DNA of 64,000 nt from Listeria kieliensis (GCF_003369925.1 NZ_LARY01000002.1:620001-684000), one strand, 5' to 3'. Shown: positions 18,012-27,017, counted from the stretch's first letter. The notes: generated by a model from the letters alone, not told the origin. A program made the numbers and translations.

Positions 18012-18836
18012 ATGAAAAAGTGGAAAAAAAGAAGTTTAGCAGGAATTTTAACAGGAGTTGCCTTATTCTCACTCGCAGCTTGTGGAGGTGACAAAAAAGA
18101 CGAGGCGCTAGCAACAGATGAAATTACAATTGGCGTGACAGGCGGGCCGCATCAGCAAATTGCTGAAGAAGCTAAAAAGTTAGCCAAAAAAGATAATTTA
18201 CATATCACAATTAAAACGTTTGATGATTACAATACGCCGAACACAGCACTAAATGATGGCGACTTAGATGCCAATAATTATCAAACCATTCCGTTTTTAG
18301 AAACGCAGAAAAAAGACAAAGGCTACAAACTCTCCATTGCCTTTAAAACGGTTGCATTTCCGATGGGGATTTATTCCGAGGGGCTAAAATCGGTAAAAGA
18401 ACTCAAAAAAGGCGATAAAATTGCTGTTCCGAATGATCCTTCAAACGAATATCGGGCGCTCAAGTTATTTGAAGATGCTGGTGTCTTGAAGCTCAAAAAA
18501 GGTGTGGAAGAAAAAGCAACGAAAAATGATTTAGCAGAAAATCCGCTTGATCTTGAAATTGTTGAACTCGAAGCTTCGCAGATTCCTGCCCAGTTAAAAG
18601 AAGTAAAAGCGGCAGCGATCAACACGAACTTCGCGATGGGCGCAGGCCTCACAATCAACGACGACTCGATTTACCATGAACCAACGAAAAACAATCCTTA
18701 TCCGAATGTTTTCGTTGTTAGATCAAGCAATAAAGAAGATGAAATCGTGAAGAAACTGAAAAAGATCTACCAATCTGAGGACATGAAGCAATTTATTGAA
18801 AAAGAATTCAGCGGTTCTGTTGTACCAGCGTTTTAG
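18012..18836 (+). CDS. metQ: Methionine ABC transporter substrate-binding lipoprotein MetQ
   Basis: A NlpA-family lipoprotein that binds methionine outside the membrane. The signal peptide ends in the lipobox LAAC with C24, and the mature protein has the family start TDEITIGVTGGPHQQIAEEA. I start at the second of two nearby ATGs (18012) because AGGAGG lies 9 nt upstream of it and only 3 nt from the first. It is the first gene after the SAM riboswitch and is followed by the ATPase and permease, so expression rises when SAM is low. Confidence 0.95.
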   Translation: MKKWKKRSLAGILTGVALFSLAACGGDKKDEALATDEITIGVTGGPHQQIAEEAKKLAKKDNLHITIKTFDDYNTPNTALNDGDLDANNYQTIPFLETQKKDKGYKLSIAFKTVAFPMGIYSEGLKSVKELKKGDKIAVPNDPSNEYRALKLFEDAGVLKLKKGVEEKATKNDLAENPLDLEIVELEASQIPAQLKEVKAAAINTNFAMGAGLTINDDSIYHEPTKNNPYPNVFVVRSSNKEDEIVKKLKKIYQSEDMKQFIEKEFSGSVVPAF

Positions 18837-18847
18837 GAGGGGTTTGA

Positions 18848-19861
18848 ATGATTGAACTAACGAATGTATCGAAGAATTTCAAGCTCGGAGAAACGACGGT
18901 CGAAGCGGTTAAAGAGGTTTCTCTCCGCGTCGAAAAAGGAGAAATTTATGGCGTTGTTGGGTACAGCGGTGCGGGAAAAAGTACGCTTGTCCGCTGTATC
19001 AACTTCCTTGAGAAACCGACATCGGGAACCGTAAAAATTGCTGGGCAAGACTTGGCAAGTTTAAATGCCAAAGAACTTCGAGAAGCAAGACGCAAGATTG
19101 GGATGATTTTTCAAGGCTACAATCTTTTAAAAACGGCGACAGTTCATGAAAATGTCGCCTTGCCGCTCAAACTTGAAGGTTTAGAAAAGCAATTGATTCA
19201 GGAACGTGTCGAAAAATACTTAAGTATCGTTGGGTTAACGGACAAAAAGGAACATTATCCTGCTCAGCTTTCCGGTGGACAAAAACAGCGTGTCGCGATC
19301 GCTCGAGCGCTCGCACACGAACCTGAGATTCTTTTAAGCGATGAAGCAACCAGCGCACTCGATCCTGAAACGACAGACTCGATTTTAAAACTGTTACTCG
19401 AGATTAACCAAACGCTAGGAATCACCATTTTTCTAATCACTCATGAACTTGAAGTAATCGAGCGGATTTGTGACCGAGTTGCGGTGATGGAGCAAGGAAA
19501 AATTGTTGAAGCAGGTTCCGTACTCGACATTTTCACAAATCCTAGAGAAGAAACAACGAAACGATTTGTCGGCTCAGAAGCAAGCTTCGAGATTCCACCC
19601 GAGTTGCTTGAACATTATAAACAAACGGGCAAGTTAGTTTCTCTATATTTTGTCGGGCAAAGTACAGATGAACCTGCTCTTGCTCTTGTATCTCGTCATT
19701 TTGATGTATTACCAAGCATTCTTGCAGGCGGCATCGAAAACTTAAAAAACGATACCCTTGGAAAACTGCTTGTTCATTTAAAAGGAGAAGAAGAAGCATA
19801 TAATAGCGCCATTCAATTTTTAATTGAAAAAGGCATTACTGTCCGGGAGGTGGCATCCTAA
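18848..19861 (+). CDS. metN: Methionine ABC transporter ATP-binding protein MetN
   Basis: A 337-residue ATPase with Walker A GYSGAGKST (about 37-45), signature LSGGQKQR, Walker B ILLSDEATSALDP (the S before D is typical of MetN) and a C-terminal NIL regulatory domain (about 255-335) that binds methionine and trans-inhibits uptake. An AGGAGGGG site precedes the ATG, 11 nt after metQ. Its stop overlaps the permease start (TAATG). Confidence 0.95.
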   Translation: MIELTNVSKNFKLGETTVEAVKEVSLRVEKGEIYGVVGYSGAGKSTLVRCINFLEKPTSGTVKIAGQDLASLNAKELREARRKIGMIFQGYNLLKTATVHENVALPLKLEGLEKQLIQERVEKYLSIVGLTDKKEHYPAQLSGGQKQRVAIARALAHEPEILLSDEATSALDPETTDSILKLLLEINQTLGITIFLITHELEVIERICDRVAVMEQGKIVEAGSVLDIFTNPREETTKRFVGSEASFEIPPELLEHYKQTGKLVSLYFVGQSTDEPALALVSRHFDVLPSILAGGIENLKNDTLGKLLVHLKGEEEAYNSAIQFLIEKGITVREVAS

Positions 19862-20523
19862 TGAGCAACTTTTTTTCTGAATGGGGCGAGACCCTTTGGA
19901 CTGGCTTTCTTGAAACGCTTGAAATGACTGCGATTACGCTTGTGATAGCGATTGTGATTGGACTTCCACTTGCCATTCTGCTCATCCTGACGCGCTCAGG
20001 CGGACAAGCGGAAAACAAAGTCGTTTATACGCTACTCAATTGGGTCATTAACATCTTGCGTTCCCTGCCGTTTATTATTCTGCTTTTTTTGATTCTGCCA
20101 TTTACAAAACTCGTCGTTGGCACTACAATTGGCGTTAAGGGTGTTATTTTGCCACTGGTATTTTTCACGGCGCCTTATATCGCGCGATTAATGGAGTCCG
20201 CTTTGCTTGAAGTGGATCGCGGCGTCATCGAAGCTTACCAGGCGATGGGGATTTCAACCACAAAAATCATTTGGAACGTCATCATTCGTGAAGCTCGATC
20301 AGGAATTATCCTTGGTTTAACGATTGCGACGATCGGTTTAATTGGCGCGACCGCGATGGCAGGACTTGTTGGAGCTGGCGGACTTGGAACGATTGCCTAT
20401 CAATACGGGTTCCAGCGTTTCGAACCAACCGTGATGTACGCAACGATTGTGATTTTGATTATTATGGTGCAACTCCTGCAATCACTTGGCAATGTGTTAG
20501 CACGACGCTTAAAAAAAGATTAG
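19861..20523 (+). CDS. metI: Methionine ABC transporter permease MetI (MetP)
   Basis: A 220-residue permease with five membrane segments and the BPD-type EAA loop (EAYQAMGISTTKIIWNVIIREA). The family block GATAMAGLVGAGGLGTIAYQYGFQRF near the C-terminus is clear in the sequence. It overlaps metN by one base. With MetQ and MetN it imports L- and possibly D-methionine. Confidence 0.95.
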   Translation: MSNFFSEWGETLWTGFLETLEMTAITLVIAIVIGLPLAILLILTRSGGQAENKVVYTLLNWVINILRSLPFIILLFLILPFTKLVVGTTIGVKGVILPLVFFTAPYIARLMESALLEVDRGVIEAYQAMGISTTKIIWNVIIREARSGIILGLTIATIGLIGATAMAGLVGAGGLGTIAYQYGFQRFEPTVMYATIVILIIMVQLLQSLGNVLARRLKKD

Positions 20524-20548
20524 CTTACAAACTGGGGGAATTTATTAC

Positions 20549-21328
20549 ATGTGGAAAATTGCACTTTGCCAAATTGATATTGCGTTCGGGGAGCCTGAGA
20601 CGAACTTCAAACGGGTTCGGCGAGCGCTTGCTGAGGCAGCCGATAAGGGAGCAACCGTTGCCGTCTTACCTGAAATGTGGAATACTGGGTACGCCTTAAC
20701 CGAGCTTGGCAGTCTTGCTGACAGTCACGGCGAGCGCACGAAGCGGTTTTTGTCTGAAATTGCGGCCGAGTATTCGCTAAACATCATCGGCGGTTCTGTT
20801 TCCGTAAAAGACGACGGCAAATTCGCAAACGTGATGTACGCGTTCGATGCGCACGGTGATTTTCTTTCGAGCTACAAAAAAGCGCATTTGTTCCAGCTAA
20901 TGGACGAACATCTTTTTCTTGAGGCAGGAAACGACACGAATTTGTTTTTGCTAGACGACAAAAAAGCAGCTGGTTTCATTTGCTACGACTTGCGCTTCCC
21001 GGAATGGTTCCGCGCACATACCGCGCGCGGCGCCGAAGTTCTCTTCATTGCGGCTGAGTGGCCAAGCAAACGCATCCATGACTGGGAAAAGCTAGCTGTG
21101 GCGCGTGCCATTGAAAATCAAGCATTTGTAGTAGCAGTAAACCGCGTCGGAAAGGATCCGAAAAATGAATTTGGCGGGCGCTCGCTCGTTGTAAGCCCGC
21201 GTGGTGAAATTTTGCTTCAAGCAGATGGGTCCGAAGGCAATTTCTACACAACGATTGACCTCAGTGAAATAAAAAAAGTTCGCGGCCGCATCCCCGTTTT
21301 CGAGGATAGACGTCCGGAACTTTATTAA
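20549..21328 (+). CDS. Carbon-nitrogen hydrolase, omega-amidase-like (MtnU type)
   Basis: A 259-residue nitrilase-superfamily amidase with the full catalytic set E42 (LPEMWN), K111 (YKKAHLF) and C145 (FICYDLRFPEW). Close relatives are omega-amidases (YafV, MtnU) that hydrolyse 2-oxoglutaramate, the by-product of glutamine-dependent transamination of the methionine keto acid. Its place as last gene in a SAM-riboswitch operon, with an aminotransferase on the other side of the promoter, supports that role. Substrate is inferred. GGGGG precedes the ATG and the gene ends the operon. Confidence 0.85.
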   Translation: MWKIALCQIDIAFGEPETNFKRVRRALAEAADKGATVAVLPEMWNTGYALTELGSLADSHGERTKRFLSEIAAEYSLNIIGGSVSVKDDGKFANVMYAFDAHGDFLSSYKKAHLFQLMDEHLFLEAGNDTNLFLLDDKKAAGFICYDLRFPEWFRAHTARGAEVLFIAAEWPSKRIHDWEKLAVARAIENQAFVVAVNRVGKDPKNEFGGRSLVVSPRGEILLQADGSEGNFYTTIDLSEIKKVRGRIPVFEDRRPELY

Positions 21329-21410
21329 ATACAGAATATGCGTAACCAAAAAAGATACCTACATGGACAATAATATTTAGGTGGAATTCAGGGGTATTAG
21401 ATAAAATAAG

Positions 21411-21449
21411 AAAGAAGTGCTGGCTTAATTTTATAGCGCTTCTTTATTT
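21411..21449 (+). terminator. Terminator of the metQNI-amidase operon
   Basis: AAGAAGTGC pairs with GCGCTTCTT around a 15-nt loop, followed by TATTTATG. The stem contains one G-T pair. Confidence 0.65.
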
Positions 21450-21461
21450 ATGAGCGAGCAC

Positions 21462-21660
21462 ATCTACAGTCACTTTCTATATATTAATTAACTCCGATGA
21501 GAAAAGCTCGCATTACTATCCCTATTTTGAACGACTAATCATCGGGACTGTACTATTGATGGCTACACCACTAACAAGCGTTCCTTTTTATTTTGGATTT
21601 GTTATCAGTATACTAGTTCTTCTTTTTTTAGTAACAGTTTGCTCAAAAAGAATAGCGTAA
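21462..21660 (+). pseudogene. Possible C-terminal fragment of a membrane protein
   Basis: One plus-strand frame reads YPYFERLIIGTVLLM, then PFYFGFVISILVLLFLVTV and ends at TAA 21658-21660. That is two membrane-like segments with no start codon or ribosome binding site. It overlaps the 3' end of the opposite-strand permease gene by 56 nt. It may be a gene remnant or chance. Not recognised. Confidence 0.2.
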
Positions 21661-22753
21661 CAGTATAGAGGAATAATATAATACTCCCAACTGCCCAGTT
21701 TATTGCTTGTCCTGTTTGTACTGCCAAGCTTCCATCTATTATTGCAGTTATATTTGTATAGCTAAAAGGATTGATTACTACTAACAACCCCGTTAAGTTT
21801 TTTGCAAATCCTATTAGAAAGTTAGTTAAAAAGATAAGTCCTAAAATAATTGATATAACTATAATGCTATTTCTGCATAAAAGCATCAAACACTCAAAAA
21901 GAACTACCAAAAAAAACACAGTAAAAATAGCTAAGATAAAAAATTGAATAATAAACAGACCAATATCTACTAATTTAAAGTTATTTTGTGCAGTTTGAAC
22001 CACTACAGGATAATCAAAATGGCCTTTTGATCCCCCGAGCGCTCCTAACAAAAAAGCACCCGTCACGAGCAACATTAACGAAACGAACGAAATTAAAAAT
22101 GTCGCTAAAATTTTACTAGTCATTAAGTTATTCCTTTTCAGTGGTAAAGCCCAATAAAAACGTAATTTTCGGCTTTCAATGTCTCCTCCAACAATATTTG
22201 CAGTTACGAGCAACACAAAAAATATAAATACATATGGAAAAAGTAATTTTAATATATCTCTAGAAAAAGAATAACTATCTGTAGCATACCCCATTTCATT
22301 ATAATCGTATCCCTTTTGGTAAACCACCCTTTGCAGAGCTAGGTCTTGTTTAATTTTCCAAACTGGATCAGATGTATATGTATTTCCTTTTTCCAAATCC
22401 TCTAACAAGTTTTCCTTTTCTTTTATTTGATAGAAGAGCTTCTTTTTTGTTTCCTTCTTTTTTATAGCTTCTAAAGTCCCTTCTGCTAATTTTAAATCTC
22501 TTTTATATTCTTGCAACACCTCACCTTTTTTAGAAGATGCCACTGGATCCGCTTTAACTTCCGTAATCGCAGATTTTATACTTCTTATATTTTCTTGCTG
22601 CATTTCCAATTGAAAATCTACTTGATTTCTATTTTGCACTTGGTAAAAATAAAACAACACGCAAACGGACAATAACATGATAATGAGTAGAATAAAAATT
22701 ATTTTCTTTTTTACTGCTTTTTTTATTTCAAAATGAAATAGCATATTCGTCAA
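21605..22753 (-). CDS. ABC-2 type transporter permease
   Basis: A 382-residue membrane protein: one N-terminal membrane segment, a long charged extracytoplasmic loop with coiled-coil character (about 40-150), then five segments in the second half. This is the layout of ABC-2 permeases related to bacteriocin immunity and export. The start overlaps the ATPase stop as ATGA. The operon begins with a small secreted Tyr-rich protein, which this transporter could export, or against which it could protect the cell. Composition is AT-rich compared with metQNI. Confidence 0.8.
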   Translation of the reverse strand: MTNMLFHFEIKKAVKKKIIFILLIIMLLSVCVLFYFYQVQNRNQVDFQLEMQQENIRSIKSAITEVKADPVASSKKGEVLQEYKRDLKLAEGTLEAIKKKETKKKLFYQIKEKENLLEDLEKGNTYTSDPVWKIKQDLALQRVVYQKGYDYNEMGYATDSYSFSRDILKLLFPYVFIFFVLLVTANIVGGDIESRKLRFYWALPLKRNNLMTSKILATFLISFVSLMLLVTGAFLLGALGGSKGHFDYPVVVQTAQNNFKLVDIGLFIIQFFILAIFTVFFLVVLFECLMLLCRNSIIVISIILGLIFLTNFLIGFAKNLTGLLVVINPFSYTNITAIIDGSLAVQTGQAINWAVGSIILFLYTVTLFFLSKLLLKKEELVY

Positions 22754-23622
22754 TCCTTATTGTAAATTTTCTTATATAACTGAGTGAGGTCTTGATCTAA
22801 TTTTATGACGTCTTTGTATTCTATGTCTGCCTCTTTAAATGCTTCCACCATCATCTTAAAATGGCCTGGCTTTATCTGAACAAGTAATTGATCATTATTA
22901 GCCACTTCAACTGCTAAAACAGCTGAAATCTTCTCGATTCGCTTTACCATTTCTTTTTCTAAATTTGGAATAATAATTTTATAGAATTGATCATTTTCAG
23001 ATTCACTTTCTGCATCCCGATTTACTATTTCCACAATTTCTCCATTTTTTATAAATATTTGTTTGTCTGCTAATTCTTCAATATCCGCTAAAATATGAGA
23101 AGAAATAAGAATCGTCTTTCCTGCGTTTTTTAGCTTCTTTAGAATCTCCTTAAATCGAATATTATATGACGGATCCAAGCCATTAAAAGGCTCGTCCAAA
23201 ATTAAAATATCAGCATCAGAAATGACAATTTCAGCAAACAGCAACTGTTGCTTCATACCTAAGGAATAAGATTTTATTTTTTTATTTAATAGCTCAAGTA
23301 TCCCTAAATTGTCCGCAACCTCTTTAATAGTTATCTTGCTTTTATAAATAGATTGTATGTAAGTTAAATGATCTCCCCCTGTTAAATACGGATATAGAAC
23401 TTCACCATCTTGTAAAAAAAATAAACTTTGAGTTTCACCTGAGCAACTGACTTCACCTTGATCTGGTGTGTATATGCCAGACAATATTCTCATTAAAGTT
23501 GTTTTTCCACTCCCATTTGGTCCTATAATGGCAGTAATTTGTTTTTGAGTAAATTGATATGAAAACTGTTTAATAACCTCTTTAGAATGGATTTTCTTTT
23601 TTAATTGTTTAGCCATTAACAT
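22750..23622 (-). CDS. ABC transporter ATP-binding protein (small-protein/bacteriocin-associated)
   Basis: A 290-residue ATPase with Walker A GPNGSGKTT, a signature replaced by SYSLGMKQQL, Walker B ILILDEPFNGLDP and SSHIL. The C-terminal 80 residues are an extension of the BcrA/CcmA type. The start at 23622 has AGG 8 nt upstream; a second in-frame ATG follows two codons later. It pairs with the permease at 21605-22753 through a 4-nt overlap. A terminator hairpin separates it from the secreted-protein gene just upstream. Confidence 0.87.
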   Translation of the reverse strand: MLMAKQLKKKIHSKEVIKQFSYQFTQKQITAIIGPNGSGKTTLMRILSGIYTPDQGEVSCSGETQSLFFLQDGEVLYPYLTGGDHLTYIQSIYKSKITIKEVADNLGILELLNKKIKSYSLGMKQQLLFAEIVISDADILILDEPFNGLDPSYNIRFKEILKKLKNAGKTILISSHILADIEELADKQIFIKNGEIVEIVNRDAESESENDQFYKIIIPNLEKEMVKRIEKISAVLAVEVANNDQLLVQIKPGHFKMMVEAFKEADIEYKDVIKLDQDLTQLYKKIYNKD

Positions 23623-23639
23623 TTAGCTTTTTCCTTTCT

Positions 23640-23679
23640 AAAAATAAAGCCGCAACCACTATACTTTTGCGACTTTATT
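23640..23679 (-). terminator. Hairpin between secreted-protein gene and its ABC transporter
   Basis: AATAAAGTCGCAA pairs with TTGCGGCTTTATT, followed by TTTT on the minus strand. It probably lets the small-protein gene be transcribed more than the transporter. Confidence 0.7.
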
Positions 23680-23686
23680 ATAAAAT

Positions 23687-23977
23687 TCAGTACGTTCTCC
23701 ACGTCCTTGTGTAGGAATAACAAGCAGAGCTTGAGTAAGCGAATACCATTCTCTTCTTCTCTGTGTACGTAGCTCCTCGATTGAAGTAGATTGTTTTGTA
23801 ACGCTTATTTTGAGTATAATATTTGATACTCCACACAGAACGAAACCACCCTTTTTCATAGTAATACAAAACATTTGCTGTTTGTCGTGCTTCTGCTTTT
23901 TTCATTCCCATTCCACTGACGAGCAATGCGCCCACAATCATAATCAATAGTATTATCGACATTTTTTTCTTCTTCAA
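23687..23977 (-). CDS. Small secreted Tyr-rich protein, bacteriocin-like (unrecognised)
   Basis: A 96-residue protein with a clear signal peptide: basic start KKKK, hydrophobic core SIILLIMIVGALLVSGMG and possible cleavage after AEA (about residue 30). The mature part, about 66 residues, is rich in Tyr, Arg and Lys (YYYEKGW, SIKYYTQNKRYK) with a single Cys and an aromatic C-terminus. The start is probably TTG at 23977; an ATG five codons later is an alternative. It precedes an ABC ATPase and permease. Size, secretion and context suggest a bacteriocin or a small secreted effector with dedicated transporter, but I cannot assign a family, and it may not be lactococcin-972-like. Confidence 0.6.
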   Translation of the reverse strand: MKKKKMSIILLIMIVGALLVSGMGMKKAEARQTANVLYYYEKGWFRSVWSIKYYTQNKRYKTIYFNRGATYTEKKRMVFAYSSSACYSYTRTWRTY

Positions 23978-24110
23978 TACATCTCACTTTCCTTTTTTTG
24001 TTTATTCTAACATGTCAGAATATATCAAGTCTGTGTAAATTATGTGACAATTTAGATTTTTGTAAGTAATTTTAAGATACAAAGTTCCACTGTTATCTAT
24101 AGTCTACATA

Positions 24111-24143
24111 AAAAGGCAGGCGTGCTTAAGCACGTCTGCCTTT
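24111..24143 (-). terminator. Terminator after nrdG
   Basis: GGCAGACGTGC / GCACGCCTGCC stem with a TTAA loop and T-run on the minus strand. Confidence 0.85.
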
Positions 24144-24150
24144 CATCTCT

Positions 24151-24702
24151 CTATTCTATATACAAGACAACTTCTCCAGCTTTAAGTGTCTGCTTCACAT
24201 CAATAATTCGCTGGTTGCTGGAGCCTCGAAATGCCAAGTTTGGATCAAATAGCGACTGCTCGAACCTGCCATCAACTAGTACATCAATCAGCGACAGCAA
24301 TTCTAACTTGTCTTCTGTTTCTTGTAGCATTTCTTCGAATGTATAGCCCGTCCAGGACCAAATATCTTTCGAATTTCCGTAGACTTCCCGGAGTTTCTTG
24401 ACGACTGTAAGACAGGTTTCCGTGTTTAAAAATGGTTCGCCGCCTAGAAGTGTGAGTCCTTGCACGCTTTCGTGGCCAACGTCTGCAACAATTTGGTCAA
24501 GTAATTCCTCTGTGAATGGTTCGCCGTACTTGAAGGACTGTGCTGCTTTATTGTAACAACCTTCGCAGTGGAACGGGCAGCCAGACACATACAAACTGCA
24601 ACGCACGCCTTCCCCGTCGACAAAATTAAATGGCTTGTAATCGGCAATATAACCGCGGCTTAAGCGACTCGATTGCCATTCTTTTGGAGCGGGGTTATTC
24701 AT
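24151..24702 (-). CDS. nrdG: Anaerobic ribonucleotide reductase activating protein NrdG
   Basis: A 183-residue radical-SAM enzyme. The motif CPFHCEGC (C-x3-C-x2-C) binds the 4Fe-4S cluster and GGEPF belongs to the SAM site. It creates the glycyl radical in NrdD under anaerobic conditions. The ATG overlaps the end of nrdD by 8 nt and has GGAG upstream within the nrdD gene, so the two are co-translated. Confidence 0.95.
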   Translation of the reverse strand: MNNPAPKEWQSSRLSRGYIADYKPFNFVDGEGVRCSLYVSGCPFHCEGCYNKAAQSFKYGEPFTEELLDQIVADVGHESVQGLTLLGGEPFLNTETCLTVVKKLREVYGNSKDIWSWTGYTFEEMLQETEDKLELLSLIDVLVDGRFEQSLFDPNLAFRGSSNQRIIDVKQTLKAGEVVLYIE

Positions 24703-26848
24703 CTCGAAGCTCCATGTGCTTCACGCGTTTCGAAATTTCAACATGACGACCGTGCACCATTGGGCGTTTCATTGGGTTCCCAAGATAGCCACAAGTTCGT
24801 TTTACGACATCCGCCTTTTCTGGATCGGTATTGCCGCAATGTGGGCATTTGAATCCTTCTTCCGTTGGGGCAAATTCTCCTTCAAATCCACACTCGTAAC
24901 ACTTGTCAATCGGGGTATTCGTGCCGAGATACGCAACCCGGTCGTACGCGTAATCCCACACAGCTTCAAGCGCCTTCGTGTTGTGCACAAGTTTCGGATA
25001 CTCACAATAATGGATGAAACCGCCCGAACAGTATTCAGGATAGTCTTTTTCAAAGTCGATTTTTTCAAATGGCGTAATTTTCTTGCGGACGTCATAATGG
25101 AAAGAATTTTGATAGTATTCCTTGTCCGTAATATCCTTCACGATACCAAATTTCTCTTTATCCAGCCGATTAAATCGGTCAGTCAAACTTTCGCTCGGGG
25201 TCGAATACACACTAAACCAGTAGCCATACTCCTCTTTCCAGCTATCTGCGTATTTTTTAAGAGCTTTAACAATGTCAAGAGTGAAGGTTTTGGCTTCAGC
25301 ATTTTGTTCCCATTCGCCGCCATAGAAAACCGTTGCCGCTTCATAAAGTCCAATGTATCCAATTGAAATCGTAGAGCGGTTATGGTTAAATAGTTGGTCG
25401 ACACTTTCCCCGTCTTCAAGACGCTTGCCAAATGCTCCATATTTGTAAAGGATCGGCGCATTTTCCGGTTGCGCTTCACGAACGCGATTTAAACGGAATA
25501 ATAGCGCATCTTTCACGGTCTTCATTCTTTCGTGGAAAATTTCCCAGAACTTAGCTTGATCTCCTCGGCTTTGTAAAGCAATCCGCGGTACGTTTAACGT
25601 TACGACACCTAAATTGTTCCTGCCAGCATTTACATTCTCGCCTGTTTCCTCGTCTTTCCACGCAGGTAAAAACGAGCGGCATCCCATCGGCACTTTAAAA
25701 TCACCCGTTAACCGAGTGAGCGTATCGTAGCTCAGCACATCCGGATACATCCGTTTCGCCGAACAAGCGAGCGCTAATTGTTTAATATCGTAGTTCGGAT
25801 CCTGTTTTTCTAAATTCGTGCCCCGTTTTAGTGAGAATACTAGTTTTGGAAAAATCGCCGTATGTTTATCCTTTCCAACCCCGCCAATTCGCACATTCAA
25901 GATTGCTTTTTGAATTTCGCGCGCAAACCAATCCTCGCCCAGTCCGAATCCAAGCGTCACGAAAGGCGTTTGGCCGTTGCTCGTATAAAGCGTGTTGATT
26001 TCATATTCCAAACTTTGCATCGCATCATAAATATCTTTTTTCGTTCGGCTTTCCGCGTATTCCTGTTGTTTCTCTGGAACAACCCAATCCGCCGCTTCCT
26101 TTTCATGCTTCGCATAGTTCAATTTGGCATAATCCGAAAGAATTTCATCAATCCGGTCGACCGAGCAGCCGCCATATTGCGAACTTGCCACATTTGCAAT
26201 AATTTGAGCGATTTGAGCCGTTGCCGTTTGAATCGATTTCGGACTTTCCACATTGGCATTCCCAATTGTAAAGCCATTTTGAAGCATGCCACGGATATCA
26301 ATCAAACAACAATTTGTCATCGCGTGATACGGGCTATAATCAAGATCGTGAAAGTGAATATCCCCTTTTAAGTGAGCATTCGCAACGTGTTTTGGGAGCA
26401 TATATTTTAACGCATAACTTTTCGCTACGGCACCTGCAGTGAGATCTCGCTGCGTATTGAACACCGTTGCGTCTTTATTAGCATTTTCGTTTACGACTGC
26501 TTCGTCTTTTTCAAGCAGCTTTTGCACACTTTTCGTCATATCCGTCAAATTCGCACGTTTCGCGTCACGATCATGACGGTATTCTATGTAGCTTCTCGCA
26601 ACACTTGGATAGCTTGATTTCATCAAAACATTTTCTACCGTTTCTTGAATCGTATCAATCGTCAGTTCCGCTTCATTTGGTAAACTATTCACAATCGAAA
26701 CGATCACATTCTCCAAAAAGATATCGTCCTCTACTTGAATGCTTTTCATCGATGCTTCAACAGCGTTGCGGATTTTAATCAAATCAAAGGTTACTTTCCG
26801 ACCGTCTCGCTTCACAACCTGTTGATCCGTTATTTGTTCGCTATACAT
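24695..26848 (-). CDS. nrdD: Anaerobic ribonucleoside-triphosphate reductase NrdD
   Basis: A 717-residue class III ribonucleotide reductase that makes dNTPs without oxygen. Residues 1-100 form an ATP-cone regulatory domain (VVKRDGRKVTFD), then comes the ten-stranded barrel. The C-terminus holds the zinc site (CYECGFEGEF, CPHCG) and the glycyl radical loop RTCGYLGNP. I start at the ATG at 26846-26848 (MYSEQITDQQ) with GGGGGAG upstream; the longer open frame is not protein-like. Two NrdR boxes lie in its promoter region. Confidence 0.95.
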   Translation of the reverse strand: MYSEQITDQQVVKRDGRKVTFDLIKIRNAVEASMKSIQVEDDIFLENVIVSIVNSLPNEAELTIDTIQETVENVLMKSSYPSVARSYIEYRHDRDAKRANLTDMTKSVQKLLEKDEAVVNENANKDATVFNTQRDLTAGAVAKSYALKYMLPKHVANAHLKGDIHFHDLDYSPYHAMTNCCLIDIRGMLQNGFTIGNANVESPKSIQTATAQIAQIIANVASSQYGGCSVDRIDEILSDYAKLNYAKHEKEAADWVVPEKQQEYAESRTKKDIYDAMQSLEYEINTLYTSNGQTPFVTLGFGLGEDWFAREIQKAILNVRIGGVGKDKHTAIFPKLVFSLKRGTNLEKQDPNYDIKQLALACSAKRMYPDVLSYDTLTRLTGDFKVPMGCRSFLPAWKDEETGENVNAGRNNLGVVTLNVPRIALQSRGDQAKFWEIFHERMKTVKDALLFRLNRVREAQPENAPILYKYGAFGKRLEDGESVDQLFNHNRSTISIGYIGLYEAATVFYGGEWEQNAEAKTFTLDIVKALKKYADSWKEEYGYWFSVYSTPSESLTDRFNRLDKEKFGIVKDITDKEYYQNSFHYDVRKKITPFEKIDFEKDYPEYCSGGFIHYCEYPKLVHNTKALEAVWDYAYDRVAYLGTNTPIDKCYECGFEGEFAPTEEGFKCPHCGNTDPEKADVVKRTCGYLGNPMKRPMVHGRHVEISKRVKHMELRDE

Positions 26849-26862
26849 GATTACTCCCCCAT

Positions 26863-26910
26863 TTTCTATATATGGTATCTGCTTAATTAATATAGCACAA
26901 TATATCGTTA
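26863..26910. promoter_or_regulatory. Pair of NrdR boxes upstream of nrdDG
   Basis: TTTCTATATATGGTAT at 26863-26878 and GCACAATATATCGTTA at 26895-26910 both resemble the NrdR core C-W-ATATAT-W-G with one mismatch each. Their centres are 32 nt apart, about three helical turns, as is usual for tandem NrdR sites. They lie 15-62 nt upstream of the nrdD start. Confidence 0.75.
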
Positions 26911-27017
26911 AATGAAAAGTGATAGTGTGCACATTCACAAAATTAGGTCTTTCGTTCCTAAAAACAAATTTAAAAAAAGCTTCTTTTGTCCCTTGCATCA
27001 AAAAAGCAAGTACAAAA

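Noticed and set aside
21462-21660. A membrane-protein gene upstream of the permease on the plus strand
   Set aside because: No start or ribosome binding site, and part of it is antisense to a real gene; kept only as a weak fragment.
23687-23977. Lactococcin-972 family membership of the 96-residue protein
   Set aside because: Size, Tyr content and transporter context fit, but the family's Trp/Gly start pattern and large partner membrane protein are not present.
24716-25366. A 216-codon open frame antisense to nrdD
   Set aside because: It lies fully opposite a conserved gene, has no ribosome binding site and a composition that mirrors the nrdD codons.
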